Origin: Kalaharituber pfeilii
Taxonomy: Eukaryota > Ascomycota > Pezizomycetes > Pezizales > Pezizaceae
DNA length: 64,000 nucleotides
NCBI GenBank assembly: GCA_015179045.1
Contig: WHUZ01000076.1
Location: forward strand, 248,001-312,000
Reading direction: 5' to 3'
In this document: one piece after another, positions 9,743 to 21,878 of the stretch
Numbering within the stretch: position 1 is the stretch's first letter
Layout: every line of letters begins with the position of its first letter
Position numbers and translations under genes: made by a program
Notes under the pieces: model-generated
Database searches by the model: none
The model's input: only the letters and a program-made list of their open reading frames with translations
What the model was told of the DNA's origin: nothing

Positions 9743-11108
9743 TTCCCGATGCTAAGCATATGCGATCAGATTCGGGAAATGTATCGTGAAGGCTTACTGA
9801 TAAGATATGTCAATTCCGTTAGAGACTCGGTGTCGGGGTAAGTTTGGATTTCGGAATGAATGCAGATTCGCAGATGTATAGAGCATGTAAGGGAGGAGAG
9901 GGGAATAAGGCGAATTCTTGGCGTATATGTCGAATCATGACATCCGCCACCCGTGTTCGAGTTATCTATCAACATCCGCTACCCGTGTGTTGCTGTTACT
10001 GATAGATACGTTTATTCTGTTACTGTTACTAATGGATACATTCATTCTGTTACTGTTACTAATAGATAGTTCCTTCTGACTGCTGTTTCGTCCGTTTATT
10101 GGTTGCTGTTCTGTTCTTTCATTTAACATACCCATGATTCGCTTAGTTGCAAGCCATGCATTCCGTTACTTCCGCACCTGCCTGATATGTTCCACCTGCC
10201 TGTCTAGTCATGGTTCTGCAGTCACGTCATGCAATGCTCATTATGTATATAATCCTGTTTGTTCTGCATCTCTTTAATCAATCAGACTTATTGGACCCAA
10301 CGGTACAGATCTTCTTTATTCCTTCAGAGAAGCTCTCTCTTGTTTTTCCTACGTGACGAAGCCTTCCTCATTCTACATGCGAAGCCGGAATTCCAGGATC
10401 GACGTTCAGTCAGTATATTCCTACCCCGATTGTTCTGATTTTTTAGCGGTACTTAGACCTAGGGATTTCGGTAGCAAGATCTCCCCTGGCGCTGCACTTA
10501 GGGTAGAATATCTGCTCACCAGTTCTGGAGTTTCGAGACAGAGTTCGAGTCAGCTTGTAGGGTGAAGGCATGTGATATATCTAGCTATAGTTGGCACTAC
10601 AAGTACAGTCGGCTCCCACACAGTACGCTGGATGCTGCCAAGAAGTTCAGAAAACGGCGCAGTGAATACAACCTGCCCCGTCTTCGCTGCATAGCTACGA
10701 AAAGGAGTATTCTAGGCACGAGAATATAGCTAGTCAGAGTTCTCACATTTTCTCTGGTTGCGGTCTCCGCGGATAAAATTGGGATGGAGGGACGGGCGCC
10801 GGACGTATTCTCGTTTGGAAAGCGGCGGCGGGGCAGCGGCGCACGTGCTTCGATTGCGCTGAGCTTATGAGAAAAGTCCCTGTAGTCATAGGACTAGCCT
10901 GGAGAGCCACCGACGACGTGGTCACATGACCACTGCTGGCTGCTCATGAATCAATAATGAATACACTCTTGTCCCCACACATCCAAATTGTAATCCTCTC
11001 CCGTTCTTCCCCTTCCCGGGACTTACCTGCACTGGCTGTCTTTGATCTTTGTTGAGGCCGGCCATATGCCCATCAACCAGACCAATTCCTTTCTCCCCCT
11101 CGCTCATG
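9743..11108. other. Intergenic region upstream of the NLR
   Basis: Positions 9986-10075 hold about three imperfect 30-bp units built on TTCTGTTACTGTTACTAATR. Together with TATATAATCC near 10249 and CAATCAGAC near 10280 this could be part of an LTR, but I found no termini. No gene is recognised; the short ORFs at 10353-10565 and 10743-11107 lack domain signals. Confidence 0.4.
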
Positions 11109-12464
11109 TAGTGAGCGGCACGCGCTAGCTCGAGCCGAGCTGGAGGGTGAGCTCGAGCCAGCTCATGAGTAAGTGAGCTCGGCTCGAGCCGAGCTCGTCA
11201 ACTAGAAGGTGGGCTCAAGCCAACAAGCCTTGATTACTTGATATTTATAACTAATCTAAACTATTCTACAGCTTCATCCTCATCACCGCTATCCGCTAAA
11301 TTCAGTAGCATATGATAGTGCTCATAGTCTCACCTTACATTCTATTTCGACGTGTGTTGAGAACTTCGCCTGCCTGTAGTAGATTCTCAGCTTAGCTAGA
11401 GATAGTATTACGTTGAAATACTTACCTGCGAGAATATCTGTTCGGAGGGAACAGAAGAGGCAGGTATTGCTAAATAGTCTCATGCCATGTGGGCTAGATT
11501 TGGCGACATCCCAGCTCGAACTTTGGGGTTGCAATATCGGAGGGGCTCTAGAAATGATACCATTTCTGCTAGTTTGATTGGTGAATTTGTTGAGATAAGA
11601 AAGTGGCAAAGGATTTCATGATACTGTGTTTCGGAAAAGCCCTCTGGTTTAGCTCGCTTTGTTGGAACCATCATGTCAAATGATATTCGTCACTTCAATT
11701 CTATGGCGTTACTAGTTGACGCTACAAGTTCTGAAAGGTGAGGATTTTCCTCAGATTGTAGAAAGTGGAAGTGATGCATGTGACTTTCGAAAATGGCGAG
11801 ATGTGGTTGTTGCACGGCTTTTGACTTACCAAGTCTTGGAACAATGCATACATAAAATTTCATGCTTATTATTTGATATTTTTCGCCACAAAATCATACA
11901 TCTTTCATACAGATAACTATGATGATAAGAGTTCGAAACAGTATGCTGATCTTTAACTAAAGAATATCGGCCAGCTAGGCTGCAAGAGAGGCATCACGAA
12001 TTGATGTAGAATTGGTTGTCATATTGATAAATTGCTAATGTAGTGTAAGGAACAAGAACCTTGAAGTGTAGTATGAGGATTAAGGGTCTCGAACTCTTGA
12101 TATTGGGTAGTAGTAAAGAGAGCAAGAGGGTAGAGAGAATAGAGAGGCCTATATATACACTCTTGAAATGTGCAACTTACCTTCTAGAGACCTTGAGAGA
12201 TACTAAATATAAAAGACTTGATATAGGTCTATGTAATTGAAACACTTCTGATATTTATAGAAGTTGTTGGCAGGTTGGAATGAGCTCCAAGTCCCTAATT
12301 TATTACCATATTAGGTATTTACAGTTTAAGAAACCCTGCGCTAGCTGAGCATTTTAGCGAGCTGTCAAGAGAAACACTAGCGTGATGTTGGCTGTCTTAA
12401 GCTCGAGCTCGACCTAGCTCGCGTGGGCTCGGGCTCGGGCTGTCTCCGCTCGTGCCGCTCACCA
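11109..12464 (-). mobile_element. Decayed hAT element (copy 2) with a transposase remnant
   Basis: The termini are TAGTGAGCGGC (11109) and GCCGCTCACCA (ending 12464). The flanks CTCGCTCA and CTCGCTCT look like an 8-bp TSD but are offset by 2 bp on the left. On the minus strand around 11420-11530 the hAT dimerisation motif is readable with stops: NPKVRAG, SPNLAHMA-stop, then DYLAIPASSVPSEQIFS. The last ~120 bp match the first ~120 bp of the element at 3131 in inverted orientation. Confidence 0.8.
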
Positions 12465-12939
12465 CTCGCTCTCCATTTGTCCAGAACCTTGACTTCCTTT
12501 CTTCCTTCATCCTTCCGTTAAAAGGCCACTCAAAGACTATGTTGTGGTCCTCGTGTCCAGACTTTTCTTTCTCGTCTTTGCTGTTAGCTCAGTCGTAAGG
12601 TGCCGTTTCCTGCTAGTATGACAGTAACATTAGGAATGAATAGCCTCGTTAGGCCGGCCGGCATGTTGAATAGTAATGCTTAATTGTCCATCCAGATCTT
12701 CATGCTAGCTCTGGAAGTAAGAACTAAACCTGGCTCCAATCGCGGGTGGGTTGTAGAAGTAGAGCTAGAGAGGGAGAGGATGTCTGCCAGCCATGTGGCT
12801 AGGACAGGTGCTGACGGGGGGAGTGGGGATGAAAGGACGGACAGCAAAACGGGGACCAGTAGGAACTGTGAGTTGGTGTATCGGCTGCTGGCGGAGCATT
12901 GAAGGGGTTGCTTATCTGCGCTGCAGCCTGAAAGTGATC

Positions 12940-14575
12940 TGCATTGGACTGAAACCGCCTGGACCGGCCTGATCCACATGAATCAGGCCAACCAGGCCAG
13001 TCCAGGCCATTCAGGCAGGCCCAGGCCAACCAGGCCAGTCCAGGCCAACCAGGCCAGTCCAGGCCAACCAGGGCAGTCCAGGTCATTCAGGCCGGTCCAG
13101 GCCAATGTTTTTTGTTCTTTTTTATATCATTAATTGCATGCCGCTCTGGGGGCTACGGCGATGGTCTAGACCATTCAGGCCGGTCCAGGCCAGGAGGGCC
13201 ATGGAGGAGATGAACATGACCGCTTGGTTCTCAGGAAGGATGGTTGGGTATTTGTGCTTGATTAGTCTCTTGAAGGGTTAGGCTTTCCTCTGCTTCAGTG
13301 AAGTCATGGGTTATTGTCGTGTGGCGGGGTTACGTGAAATAAAAAAAAACCCAGGCTGGCGCAAGCCATTCAGGCTGGTCTAGCCTACCGAGAATACCAG
13401 CCTGAGCCGGTCCAGGCAGTTGATATAGGAATTTTACTTCGGTCTCTTATTCTAATATCAGATAATAATATATGAATTAATGAGATGTCAAATTTCAATA
13501 CATATGTTCGTGCCCCTCCTCTTACACCTTAAGACTCGTCTTGTACCTGTTTGCCTTTTGCCTCCAGTTGATCCAACATCTCTTGTACCTGATCAATATT
13601 CTTAAATGCAATAATACTTTATGACTCCATGATTTTATAAATTCCACTGCTTTGATTATATCTTCCTTCAATTGATTTCGCCTATCTGTAATCAATAAAC
13701 TAGTGCTACTAAAAATATACTCAATTTCTAAACTCATTGCTGGAACAGTAAGATTATCTAATACTATAAGAGATAATATAGAATAATCTTGTTAATGTTA
13801 TATCTATCAAATTCATGAATTTATAGTATTAATAATAGTATAAGATAAGAACTTATCTAACTTATCTTTATCTTAAGTTTTTAGTAAATATTTTTATTTT
13901 CAATTAGAGAGTCTGCTTTCTGAGCTAGTACGACTATAGATAAATTTGTAGTATCTTATAAATTCTTATATCTAATATAAATATTAGTAATAATAAATAT
14001 AAAAATAATTAAGAAATAATACTTTATTAATTAAAGAGTACATACTTTTTCTTTTATAATCTTAATTTAATCTAAGATATACTATATTTTATTACATATT
14101 TTATATTAAAATTAAGTATATATAATAATATATATCTTAACTATTAGAATAGAATTTTGTATATACTTTTTAAAAGAAATAAATAAAAGGTTATTCTTTA
14201 TCTTTAATTTCTCTATTTGTACTAAAAAGATATTATAGTTAATTAATAATACTATAAGTTCTTTATTAATATCTTAATATATATTTATATAAAATTCCTA
14301 TACAAAGTAAACTAGAAGATAGAATAGATAACTTCTCATCAATACTTAACATAATAGTTTTAGAATTGTAGCTAGAAAGTCTATGTAATAAGTTTCTTAT
14401 TAATTAGTACTTTAATCAACTTGATATTATTTAATACCTAATTTATATATTGAATGGCCTTGACCGGCCCTCACGGCTTGGCCTGATTGTTCAGGCCAGA
14501 CCAGGCCCAGGATTTCACGGTCCAGGCCAGTCCAGGCCTTATGTTGGCCTGGCCTGGCCTGGCCTGTTGGATTCA
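12940..14575 (-). mobile_element. hAT relic with GGCCTG-rich ends and an AT-rich core
   Basis: Both ends (12950-13420 and 14450-14575) are dense in GGCCAGTCCAGGCC-like repeats, while 13440-14450 is extremely AT-rich. On the minus strand at 13522-13737 the hAT C-terminal domain is readable: MSLEIEYIFSS, LLITDRRNQLKEDIIKAVEF, then IKSW. The base-composition break fits RIP or similar C-to-T mutation of an old transposon. Exact termini were not found. Confidence 0.65.
13106..13170 (-). mobile_element. B-type micro-retroposon in GGCC repeats
   Basis: A T-rich tract precedes an antisense B body (TTGCATGCCGC ... GGCTACGGCGATGG). The flanking CATTCAGGCCGGTCCAGGCC copies serve as a TSD, but the target is itself repetitive, so the TSD length is uncertain. 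A second, very short A-like tail (GGCGGGGTTACGTGAAAT plus As) lies at about 13325-13350. Confidence 0.7.
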
Positions 14576-14858
14576 TTGCGGCATGATGCGCACAAATTCT
14601 GGCTCATGGACGGTGGACCGGGGCTGCGTTGCCATGCATGGGGACCTCCCGCCGCGGACATTTAGTGCGACGTTTGTGCAGCCATTATACCTTATGGAAG
14701 TCGGCGTTTGTTTTTGTTGGGTCCTGGGTAGCTGGCATGTCCTGTTCACTCCGCATTGTTTGTTTTGAGATCCCCTTTCCTCTGTTGTGACCTACTGTGT
14801 TGTTGACTCGTCAATCCTCCCTCGTTGCCGTCTAGCAACCCACATTATCGCCTAGTCC

Positions 14859-14915
14859 TATATACCCCATCCACCGCCCGCCTCCTCATCTCCTTTCTTT
14901 CCTTTCTCTCCTCAC
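14859..14915 (+). promoter_or_regulatory. Probable core promoter of the acidic-protein gene
   Basis: TATATA at 14859-14864 is followed by a C/T-rich stretch (14880-14915). This is a common fungal promoter layout, about 135-190 bp before the chosen ATG. Confidence 0.45.
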
Positions 14916-15049
14916 AACATCGTTGTCCGGTTACTTTGGATCATTAACTGCGTACACAAAAAACTCATAACTGCTCACAAACACACATTTCACACACATC
15001 TACACAAGCTCTTTTGATCAATCACGCAACACAAACACACACTTTCGCA

Positions 15050-16845
15050 ATGGTCCTCACACGCTCTCAGCGCCGTGCCGGGATGGGAGAGTTGGTGGCA
15101 ATGCAGGCCAATCCCGAGCCACGGAAGAGAAGAGCAAGCAGCCCTAAAAAGCTGGCAATTGTCCAAGACATTGAGGAGGTTGTTAATGTTATTGCTGTTG
15201 TCGAGGAGCAGGTTATTGCTGTCGAGGAAGTTGCGGAGGTTGTTGCTGCCGTTGAGGAGGTTGCTGAGATTGCTGCAATTGGTCAAGAGTCTGCAGCTGT
15301 CGAAGTCGTCTCTGCTCCTGAGGCAGAGGAAGTTGAGGAAATTTGTTTTGACTTTGAGGGGGCGAGAGTTGAGCAGCCTGTCACTGCTGATGATGTCGAG
15401 GAAGAATCTCAAGAGGAAGAAGAAAGTGCTGAGGACTCGTCATCGGACGAGTCTACCTCCTCCGATTCCGATTCTGAGTCTGGTTCGGAAGACGAAGGCT
15501 CTTGCCATCGACTGGTTGCTGGGCTTAGGCCAGCACAGAGCCAAATTCCGGTCGTGGAAGACTTTGATTTCGACTCGGAAGTACAAGAAGAACAGGAGGA
15601 TGAGGACGAGGATGACTCAGACACAGAGAAAGTCACAGAGAAAGCTGCTGAGCAGGAGGAGGAGGAGGAGGGGGAGGAAGGGGAACAGGAGGTTCCACAC
15701 GTCCCGCTTCCAAGATACAGGTTCGCAGAGCCTCATCAGGTCAAGGGTATCTTGAAGAAGCAAAAGGGCGGCGCTGGCATGAAGAGCTACTTCCTGGAGA
15801 AGAAGGATGGGGTGAAAGTTTGGAAAAAGAGGGGAATCAAGTGGTTGGATGAAGAGGGTGAGTATAGAAAATCAAAACAAAACAAAATATCTTCGCCGAT
15901 ACCCAGTTCCACTCGTTTGCGGTGGTTTAATGAAACTTCATTTGTTTATTTTGCCATTGTTTTAATTTGCTTATTTCCCTTTGTTTTGATATATGATGCT
16001 AATTTTTGTTGTTTTTCTCCGCAACAGGAACCGGTAAACAGCTCACCTGGGGTGAGGTCAGACATCATGCCTACCAGCCAGACTCCGACTATGAAGATTC
16101 AGACATTGAAGACAGCGTTATTGAGCCCGAGAATGTCGTTCGTCAGGACGGAACCATTCGGCACACCCCTGGCTTTGCATCCCTTTCTCGACTCGATGCA
16201 TGGCTTGCCAACTTGCAGGGGATAATGGACAATGATGATGTCCAAGCCAATGCCACTGGCACTGTCGAATTCGAGCAAGACTCACCCGCTACTGCTCCAT
16301 CCTCAAGAACACCAAGTCCTACTGATGACGAGATCCTTCCTGATGAACTTTGGGAAGAGTGGACTAAGGAGCCGTGGGAACTAGCTGCAAACGACAATTA
16401 CAACACAGCTGACGCGGATGATGAGTATGACAGCTCTGACGCACCTTGCCCAGAACTGTTCTTATATTCTGATGGCGAGGTGGATACAGACAATGACTCG
16501 GAGCTGTCGGAGGCAGACTTGAACTTGCTAGACGAAATGGAAGCCGATCTCCGGGTTGCAGGGTCGTCAATTGTCGGGGCCTCAGACATGCTAGACGTTC
16601 AATCCGAGGCTCTGCTGGACTCAAGAGACGATAACTCGGATTTGTCTTCAATCGACGACGATTACTTTGAGTTCCTTTCCGAGGAGTTTGAAGACAGCAG
16701 CAACGTAGACAATCTTGTGCGAGAGCCGAGTCCAGTAGAGTCTGAGCTGTCCGAGGTCTATGAAGGGTATCTTGACGAGCTGGAATATGAATTGGAGTTT
16801 GAGATTGTTGAAAAGACTGAGACGGAGAGTAGCCCAGCACCATGA
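15050..16845 (+). CDS. Acidic, Ser/Glu/Asp-rich protein, two exons, 541 aa
   Basis: Exon 1 is 15050-15857 and exon 2 is 16028-16845. The intron (15858-16027) starts GTGAGT and ends CAACAG, and joining it at phase 1 reads WLDEEG-TGKQLTWGEV with no stop. The ATG follows a CA-rich leader (CGCAATGG). The N-terminus MVLTRSQRR plus PRKRRASSPKK is basic, like a nuclear localisation signal. Residues ~40-90 are Val/Glu/Ala-rich; two long Asp/Glu/Ser blocks follow. Between them is a basic segment around GILKKQKGG and KVWKKRGIKWLD spanning the splice. The C-terminal half is also strongly acidic. I recognise no family; a nuclear chaperone or scaffold role would fit the composition but is speculation. It is the clearest single-copy intact gene outside family X. 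Confidence 0.85.
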
Positions 16846-18549
16846 GATCTTCCGGAGATGGACCCTTACGAACTTGGCAATCTTGCGGAGGAACTGGGCT
16901 ACGAACTCATCAATACCTAGTTCGCAAAAGCATCGACAAATGCTCCAAGTCAATAAAGCTGTTTACCGGTTTCCGTGGAAAACATCAACAAACGCAACAC
17001 TGCAACCCGGCTTTCACGGTACCTACTCTTTTGCCAACAACCAAGAGGACCAAGCGGGTCCGCTATGATCAGGAATGCGCGCAATGGCGTTCTGAGTGTT
17101 GATTTGGTGAGGTTTCCTGGCAACATATCCCCACAAATCCCTTCTCCCCTTCTCGTTGTTTTTGTGTTGCGAGTTGTTTGTTTGTTGTTGGTGCCCTGAC
17201 AACACAAGATGTATCCAGTCTATCCAATCACATATACCCATTACAGATTGATTACCCCTGTGTCAAAGCAAAGATAACATTGCACTTCACTAGGCACTCC
17301 TTGTCCTTGGATACTAGTTGAGATCTTATCTCCAAACAGGAAAGTCAATTCTTTCCCAAGCCAAACAATCCACTTCATTTTACCCCCCTATTCGTGTACT
17401 TTGAATCCGCTGACATCACTCCCGAATACTCGGATTACTCCTTCTCTCATACCATTGCAAATTTTCCGTGAGGGGTGGGGGTAGAGTATTTCGGGATGAG
17501 AGTTGAAACAGGACTTACGCTTCTCGGATTCCACAAAGACCCTTCCGATTTCCGATCAATCTCAGTGATGACAATCACGAGCGAGCCCTTCGGCGTCGCC
17601 ACCGAAGTTGGAGATTTGGAACGGACTTGGGTGGACTCGGCGTGGGACTGTTTCGGCGGTGGATTTGGCTGGTGGCGGGATGGAGGGGCTTAGTTTGTGA
17701 GTGTTAAAACAAAATGATTAATGACAGAACAAAATAAAACTAATCTAGGAGTTCATTAATTGATGGAGGCTTGCGGTATATATGGGTATTCTGAATGGTA
17801 CGTGCACCTCCACCCTTTACCAATATTTTAGAACGGTTCTACTGATATCCCCGCTCCAATAGTCCCGCAGGTCCAACAAGCAGCTTTTGACACTGCAACA
17901 ACACAACGTCAGGAAACAGCCAGACGCAGGAAAGATGGCAAAATATCGGGGACGTCCAGAATGTGTTATTTGATTTTTCCTTTTTCCTTCGTCGTTGCCT
18001 TTTGTTATTGTTTATTGAATTTTTTCTTTAAAGTTTTTCTTCTCAAAAGTTTTGTTTTACGCTTCGATTTTCTCCAAAAGTTTTTTCTTTTTCAAAAGTT
18101 GTTTTGTGATTTTGCTTTTCTTTGTTTATCTTTTTACTCTTTCGGATTTCGGAGGAGGGGTGGGAGGTGGCTTTTGCATAAAATCACAAAAGGTTTTTTT
18201 CGCTTGCGAATAATTTCATTACCTTTTTTTAAATGCACTCATGTTTTGAAAGCCCCAAACGGCATATAAGGACGTAGAAACCGATTCTGTACGTAGGTTC
18301 TATCCCCGTATCCAATGTTTGATTCTTTTATTTCTGCTAGGCAGATGTCTAGCTCGCTGAGATGAGGAGCCGGAATCTCGCAAAACAAAAATGTTCACTC
18401 CACCTACGTGTAATCTGGATACGCAAACAGAGCGACCATCATATGCAGAAGTAGCCGCGCAAACCTCCACAGTGCGTAATGCAGATATGTAAATAGAGGG
18501 ACCCTCACAAGCAGAAGTGGCCACCCAAACCGCCGCAGCTCTTTCGAAG
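16846..18549. other. Intergenic, no gene recognised
   Basis: 17950-18270 is T-rich. On the minus strand a TATATA near 17780 and a Pro/Ser-rich open stretch near 17690-17480 ending at GTAAGT hint at a 5' exon, but no ATG and no domain support it. Confidence 0.35.
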
Positions 18550-18614
18550 TTACCTCTCCATAGCCCATAGGGCGGCATGCGAGTAGTGATAAAAAAAAAA
18601 AAAAAAAAAAAAAA
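18550..18614 (+). mobile_element. B-type micro-retroposon
   Basis: The B body has inner stem GCCC/GGGC, with poly(A). TSD TCTTTCGAAG (18540-18549) against TCTCTCGAAG (18615-18624). Confidence 0.88.
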
Positions 18615-18649
18615 TCTCTCGAAGATAAGGCAAGCCTCTCCCACCTTGT

Positions 18650-18731
18650 TTTTTTTTTCTCTTTCTTTTTTTCTCTCTTTCTTTTTTTGAGTCACGTAAC
18701 CCCGCATACAGGCTACCAGCCTATGGCAGGG
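18650..18731 (-). mobile_element. A'-type micro-retroposon
   Basis: A T-rich tail with CTTT interruptions precedes an antisense A' body. In sense it reads CCCTGC, then AGGCTGGTAGCCT, then GCGGGGTTACGTGA, so the inner stem AGGCT/AGCCT is perfect. No clear TSD. Confidence 0.75.
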
Positions 18732-18762
18732 ACCCATATGCCGGGTCAGGTTAGATACAACT

Positions 18763-18822
18763 TTCTTTTTTTTTTTTTTTAATTCACGTGACCCCGCATG
18801 CAGCTGTTCGCCAAGGCAGGGC
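18763..18822 (-). mobile_element. A-type micro-retroposon
   Basis: Poly(T) precedes an antisense A body. The perfect 15-bp TSD AGGTTAGATACAACT lies at 18748-18762 and 18823-18837. Confidence 0.93.
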
Positions 18823-18835
18823 AGGTTAGATACAA

Positions 18836-20290
18836 CTAACTACAAACTCTACATACACACCTCGAGCGCCCAGAACCCTCCGTCCCCAGCCACCCCACAT
18901 CAAGGCAGGCAAACCAATACTCGACTGGGTCGCCCTCCACGCCCTCTTGCTTCCACCCTTCCTCCTCTAAGTACCCCCAGCATTGCCGGGTGACTTGTAC
19001 CCCATCTTTATCCTTCCTCTGGGGCCGCTCCAGTCCAGCACACCTGAATACCATGTGCTCAGCACTCCGCGCCCCTCCACACGTGCATTGCACCTCCTCA
19101 CCACTGATCTCCCTCCTCCATATGGCTCCTCCTTTCCCAGTCCGCAGCCAGGTGTAATTTGTAAGTGTTCTTCTGCCCCACTTCACAAACTTGCCCTTCC
19201 CAAACCCAGCTCGCTCCCTCTTCTCCTTCCTCGTTCGAACCAACTCCTGGTGCAGCCCGCCCTCAGTGGCCTGCCCAACATGTACTCTGTCCCTCTTTGG
19301 CCCTCTCATCTGCCTTCTCATTGCCTTCTATCCCCACATGGGCCTTGACCGACGCAAGCCTCACAGCCCCGGCATCTCTCAGCCTCCACCGCCTTTCTGC
19401 CACGAACTCCACCACGCCTGCCAGGTCCGCGGTCCTCGTTTTCCAGTTTTCCCTGCTGTCTTGACTGTGCTGATTGCTGCCTGAGAGTTCTTAAAGCAGA
19501 AACACCTTTACCCTGGCATCAGCTGCTTCGAGGGCACCTCTTATACCTGTAGAACCATCCTATACGGTAGCTTTGGTACCAACCCACCAGGACCCTTCTG
19601 ACTCCCCTGCCACCACCTGCCTACAGCACCATCCACCTTTAACCCCTCCATCCTTGCTGCGAGTGCAATCCGTGAATATGGCTACGGAGTCGCCCTTGGC
19701 CTTGCTGATAGCCTTCTCCCACTTGACTGGGGTCTCACCATAGCCCCCAGGGCGGCACGTGAGTAAGGATATAAAAAAAAAAAAAAACTTGACTGGGGCA
19801 TCCTCCTTACCCAGCTTGAGGTGGATGACCTTGATTTCTGCACCAGGTGGTCGAATGTCTCGCCCCCATGACACCTCCTCCTCATCGACCTCGAGTGTGC
19901 TGGCAATCCTTCCAGCTACTGATTCGAAACCATCATTTTTCTCCGTGGCTCATCCTAGACTGAAGTCTCTCCAGTCCTTCCCCTTTCCCCCTTCCCTGTC
20001 TGGGTCTGCCGCCTGCACCCCTCTGAAGCTCTCAGGCCATAGATCCCCACTCCTTCAGGGCCCCTTATTGACCTTAGTGCATACATTGCCTGGCTCTGAT
20101 TAACGATCGTCACTACACTCTCTACTCCAGCAATGGCCTCGACCTTTATTCTGGCTGCCCCTTGGACTGCGCCAGTACAGTTGTGAGGTGCACTGGTATT
20201 GCAACCTCTCAAACTCCTCTCTCCATTGGTTTTGCCCCATTCACTGATCTCGGAGCCTCACAATGCCACTACTCTCACCATGCTGTAAGA
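18836..20290 (-). mobile_element. Decayed LINE ORF2 fragment (RNase H and C-terminus), 'LINE-C'
   Basis: Minus-strand pieces encode an RNase H-like core (VAIFTDCTRSKDGG, 19700-19560) and a C-terminal zinc-binding segment (CTCGGARSAEHMVFRC) ending near 18836. Several frameshifts are present. Sequence differs from LINE-A and LINE-B, so this is probably a third family. It is cut by a B insertion at 19733. Confidence 0.6.
19733..19785 (+). mobile_element. B-type micro-retroposon
   Basis: The B body starts TCTCACCATAGCCC and ends in poly(A). The perfect TSD ACTTGACTGGGG lies at 19721-19732 and 19786-19797. Confidence 0.92.
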
Positions 20291-20320
20291 TAGACAGATA
20301 GTATCCACGACTGCCTTGCG

Positions 20321-20867
20321 ATGGACCGGAGCAGTGAGAACTGGCGGAACGAACGTACGACCAAATGCGAGTGCGAGTGCGAAAGCGTGGGTGCGAAAAA
20401 GGAGAAGAGAACCCTAGGCATCCTCTCCCTCCTGCCCCGCAAGTCGTTGCGAAACCTTCCCTTCTGCGAGAAACAGTGGTTAAGCTTCCGGGGTATCTAG
20501 GATTGCTAATGATGGAGAGATCCCTAAAGTGATCTCCAGCATCGCGGCGGCAGTGGCTGCACTGCGACAGTATTTTACAAGCACAGGAGACTTGATTCTT
20601 GCGACCATGGTTATTGCCGCTGCTCTATTTTTTACATCCCGGGAAATACGATTCTGGGCCTGGGAACGACATGCGGAAAGGCAACAAAGAGATCATGTGC
20701 ATCAGTTGGCTCTCCACAACAAGCAGGGGGAGTTGGATAGAGAGACCCAGATTAGGCAGGAGGAGACGCAGGAGAGAGTAGAAGAGAGGAGGTTGCAGTG
20801 GGAGTGGGACAGATGGAGGTTGGAGATGGCGATGGGGATGGGGCGGGAAGCGAGAAAGCAGCAGTGA
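20321..20867 (+). pseudogene. Small membrane/coiled-coil protein, frameshifted or unresolved exons
   Basis: An ATG at 20321 opens a 59-codon frame ending at TAG 20498. A second frame, open from 20484, reads RIANDGEIPKVISSIAAAV, then a hydrophobic segment (DLILATMVIAAALFF), then about 70 residues of Arg/Glu/Gln-rich probable coiled coil ending REARKQQ-stop at 20867. The second frame has no ATG of its own near its start. I could not find an intron joining the two in frame. It may be a broken gene or an exon whose 5' partner I missed. Confidence 0.4.
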
Positions 20868-21109
20868 GATTTGGAGATGGAGCGGTTGGAGGTGGAACTT
20901 GCACGGCTGCAGCACCAGCGTGCGCCATCCTCCCCGCCGTGAAGACCAAGAACGCCGGCAGAGAGGCTAGAACAGGGGGTGACTGGAGGTGGAGCCAACG
21001 CCTCCTGAGGAGGGCACTTCGGCAAGTAGGAGGAGGCAAGGGAAAGCAGGCTGCGAAAAAGCCTGATTGGAAATACTAATGGTTGAGCTGGAATGGATTT
21101 CTTTTGTTC

Positions 21110-21410
21110 ATCTTTTTCTTTTTAAGAAGGGCGAAGGAGGGCGTTGAAGGTGGGAGTTAGAAGTGACATTGGCGAAGGGCGTTGAAGGGGGCGATAATTG
21201 GATGATGGGTGTTGAAAGCGACGGAGGGGAGAGGGAGGAGTTGAAAGTGACATTGGGGAAGAAGGGCGAAGGAGGGCGTTGAAGGCGGCGATAATTGGAT
21301 AGGTGTTGAAAGCGACGTTGGCGAAAAGGCAGTGGTGACACTGGTGAAGAGGGCAGTGAAGGCGACGGACGGGGGGGGGGAGGGGGGCAATTGCAAGTGA
21401 GGGGACTGAT
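21110..21410. repeat. Imperfect minisatellite (GGCGTTGAAGG / GTGACATTGG units)
   Basis: Repeated AAGGGCGAAGGAGGGCG, GGCGATAATTGGAT and GAAAGTGACATTGG blocks recur over about 280 bp in a higher-order, imperfect arrangement. Confidence 0.7.
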
Positions 21411-21709
21411 GAATTGGAATGTGACATTGGATAGGGAGAGGGGTCAGGTAGCCGTCAAGAAGTCACGCTTTCGAGCGGAGAGAATTAATTAATTACAGAA
21501 GTAATCTCTAGTATGTACAGGACCCGTGACTTATATGTCCCTCGTAGCGACCTTCACAATTGCCACAGTAAAAACTTTTCAAAGCGCCACAGTCAACCAT
21601 CAGTCAAACCGCCGGCCTATAATTCCTCCGTGTCGGTGCTAGGATTACGCCGTCGGTTCCACAAGCCGCACACTTGGTTCGACAATTTGGACCGAAGGGG
21701 GGGTCTGTA

Positions 21710-21878
21710 GCGGCATACGCGCACGCTGTTGCCGGTAGTGGGACTGTTGCCGAAACGGGGGGGGGGAGGTTGTGTATGCGGTATGTCATGTATATATGTG
21801 ACAAGGGGTATATATGTGACTAGGGAGCGGACGGAGGTTCTGCTCCCCTACAACCTACACCAAAATTAACTAATTAAC
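21710..21878 (+). mobile_element. LTR-like unit (about 169 bp)
   Basis: It starts TGTAGCGGCATACG right after a purine tract (GGACCGAAGGGGGGG) and ends AATTAACA. Two TATATATGTGAC motifs lie inside. TG...CA ends with an adjacent PPT-like tract suggest a small LTR, but no pol remains. Confidence 0.4.

Noticed and set aside
10560..10730. Possible tRNA or other structured RNA
   Set aside because: No A-box/B-box pair or cloverleaf could be drawn from the sequence.
11109..12464. Functional hAT transposase
   Set aside because: Only a short C-terminal motif with in-frame stops is readable.
15075..15755. Long Leu/Arg-rich ORF overlapping the acidic gene
   Set aside because: It is the +1 frame shadow of Glu/Asp-rich codons; the spliced acidic frame has a proper ATG, intron and stop.
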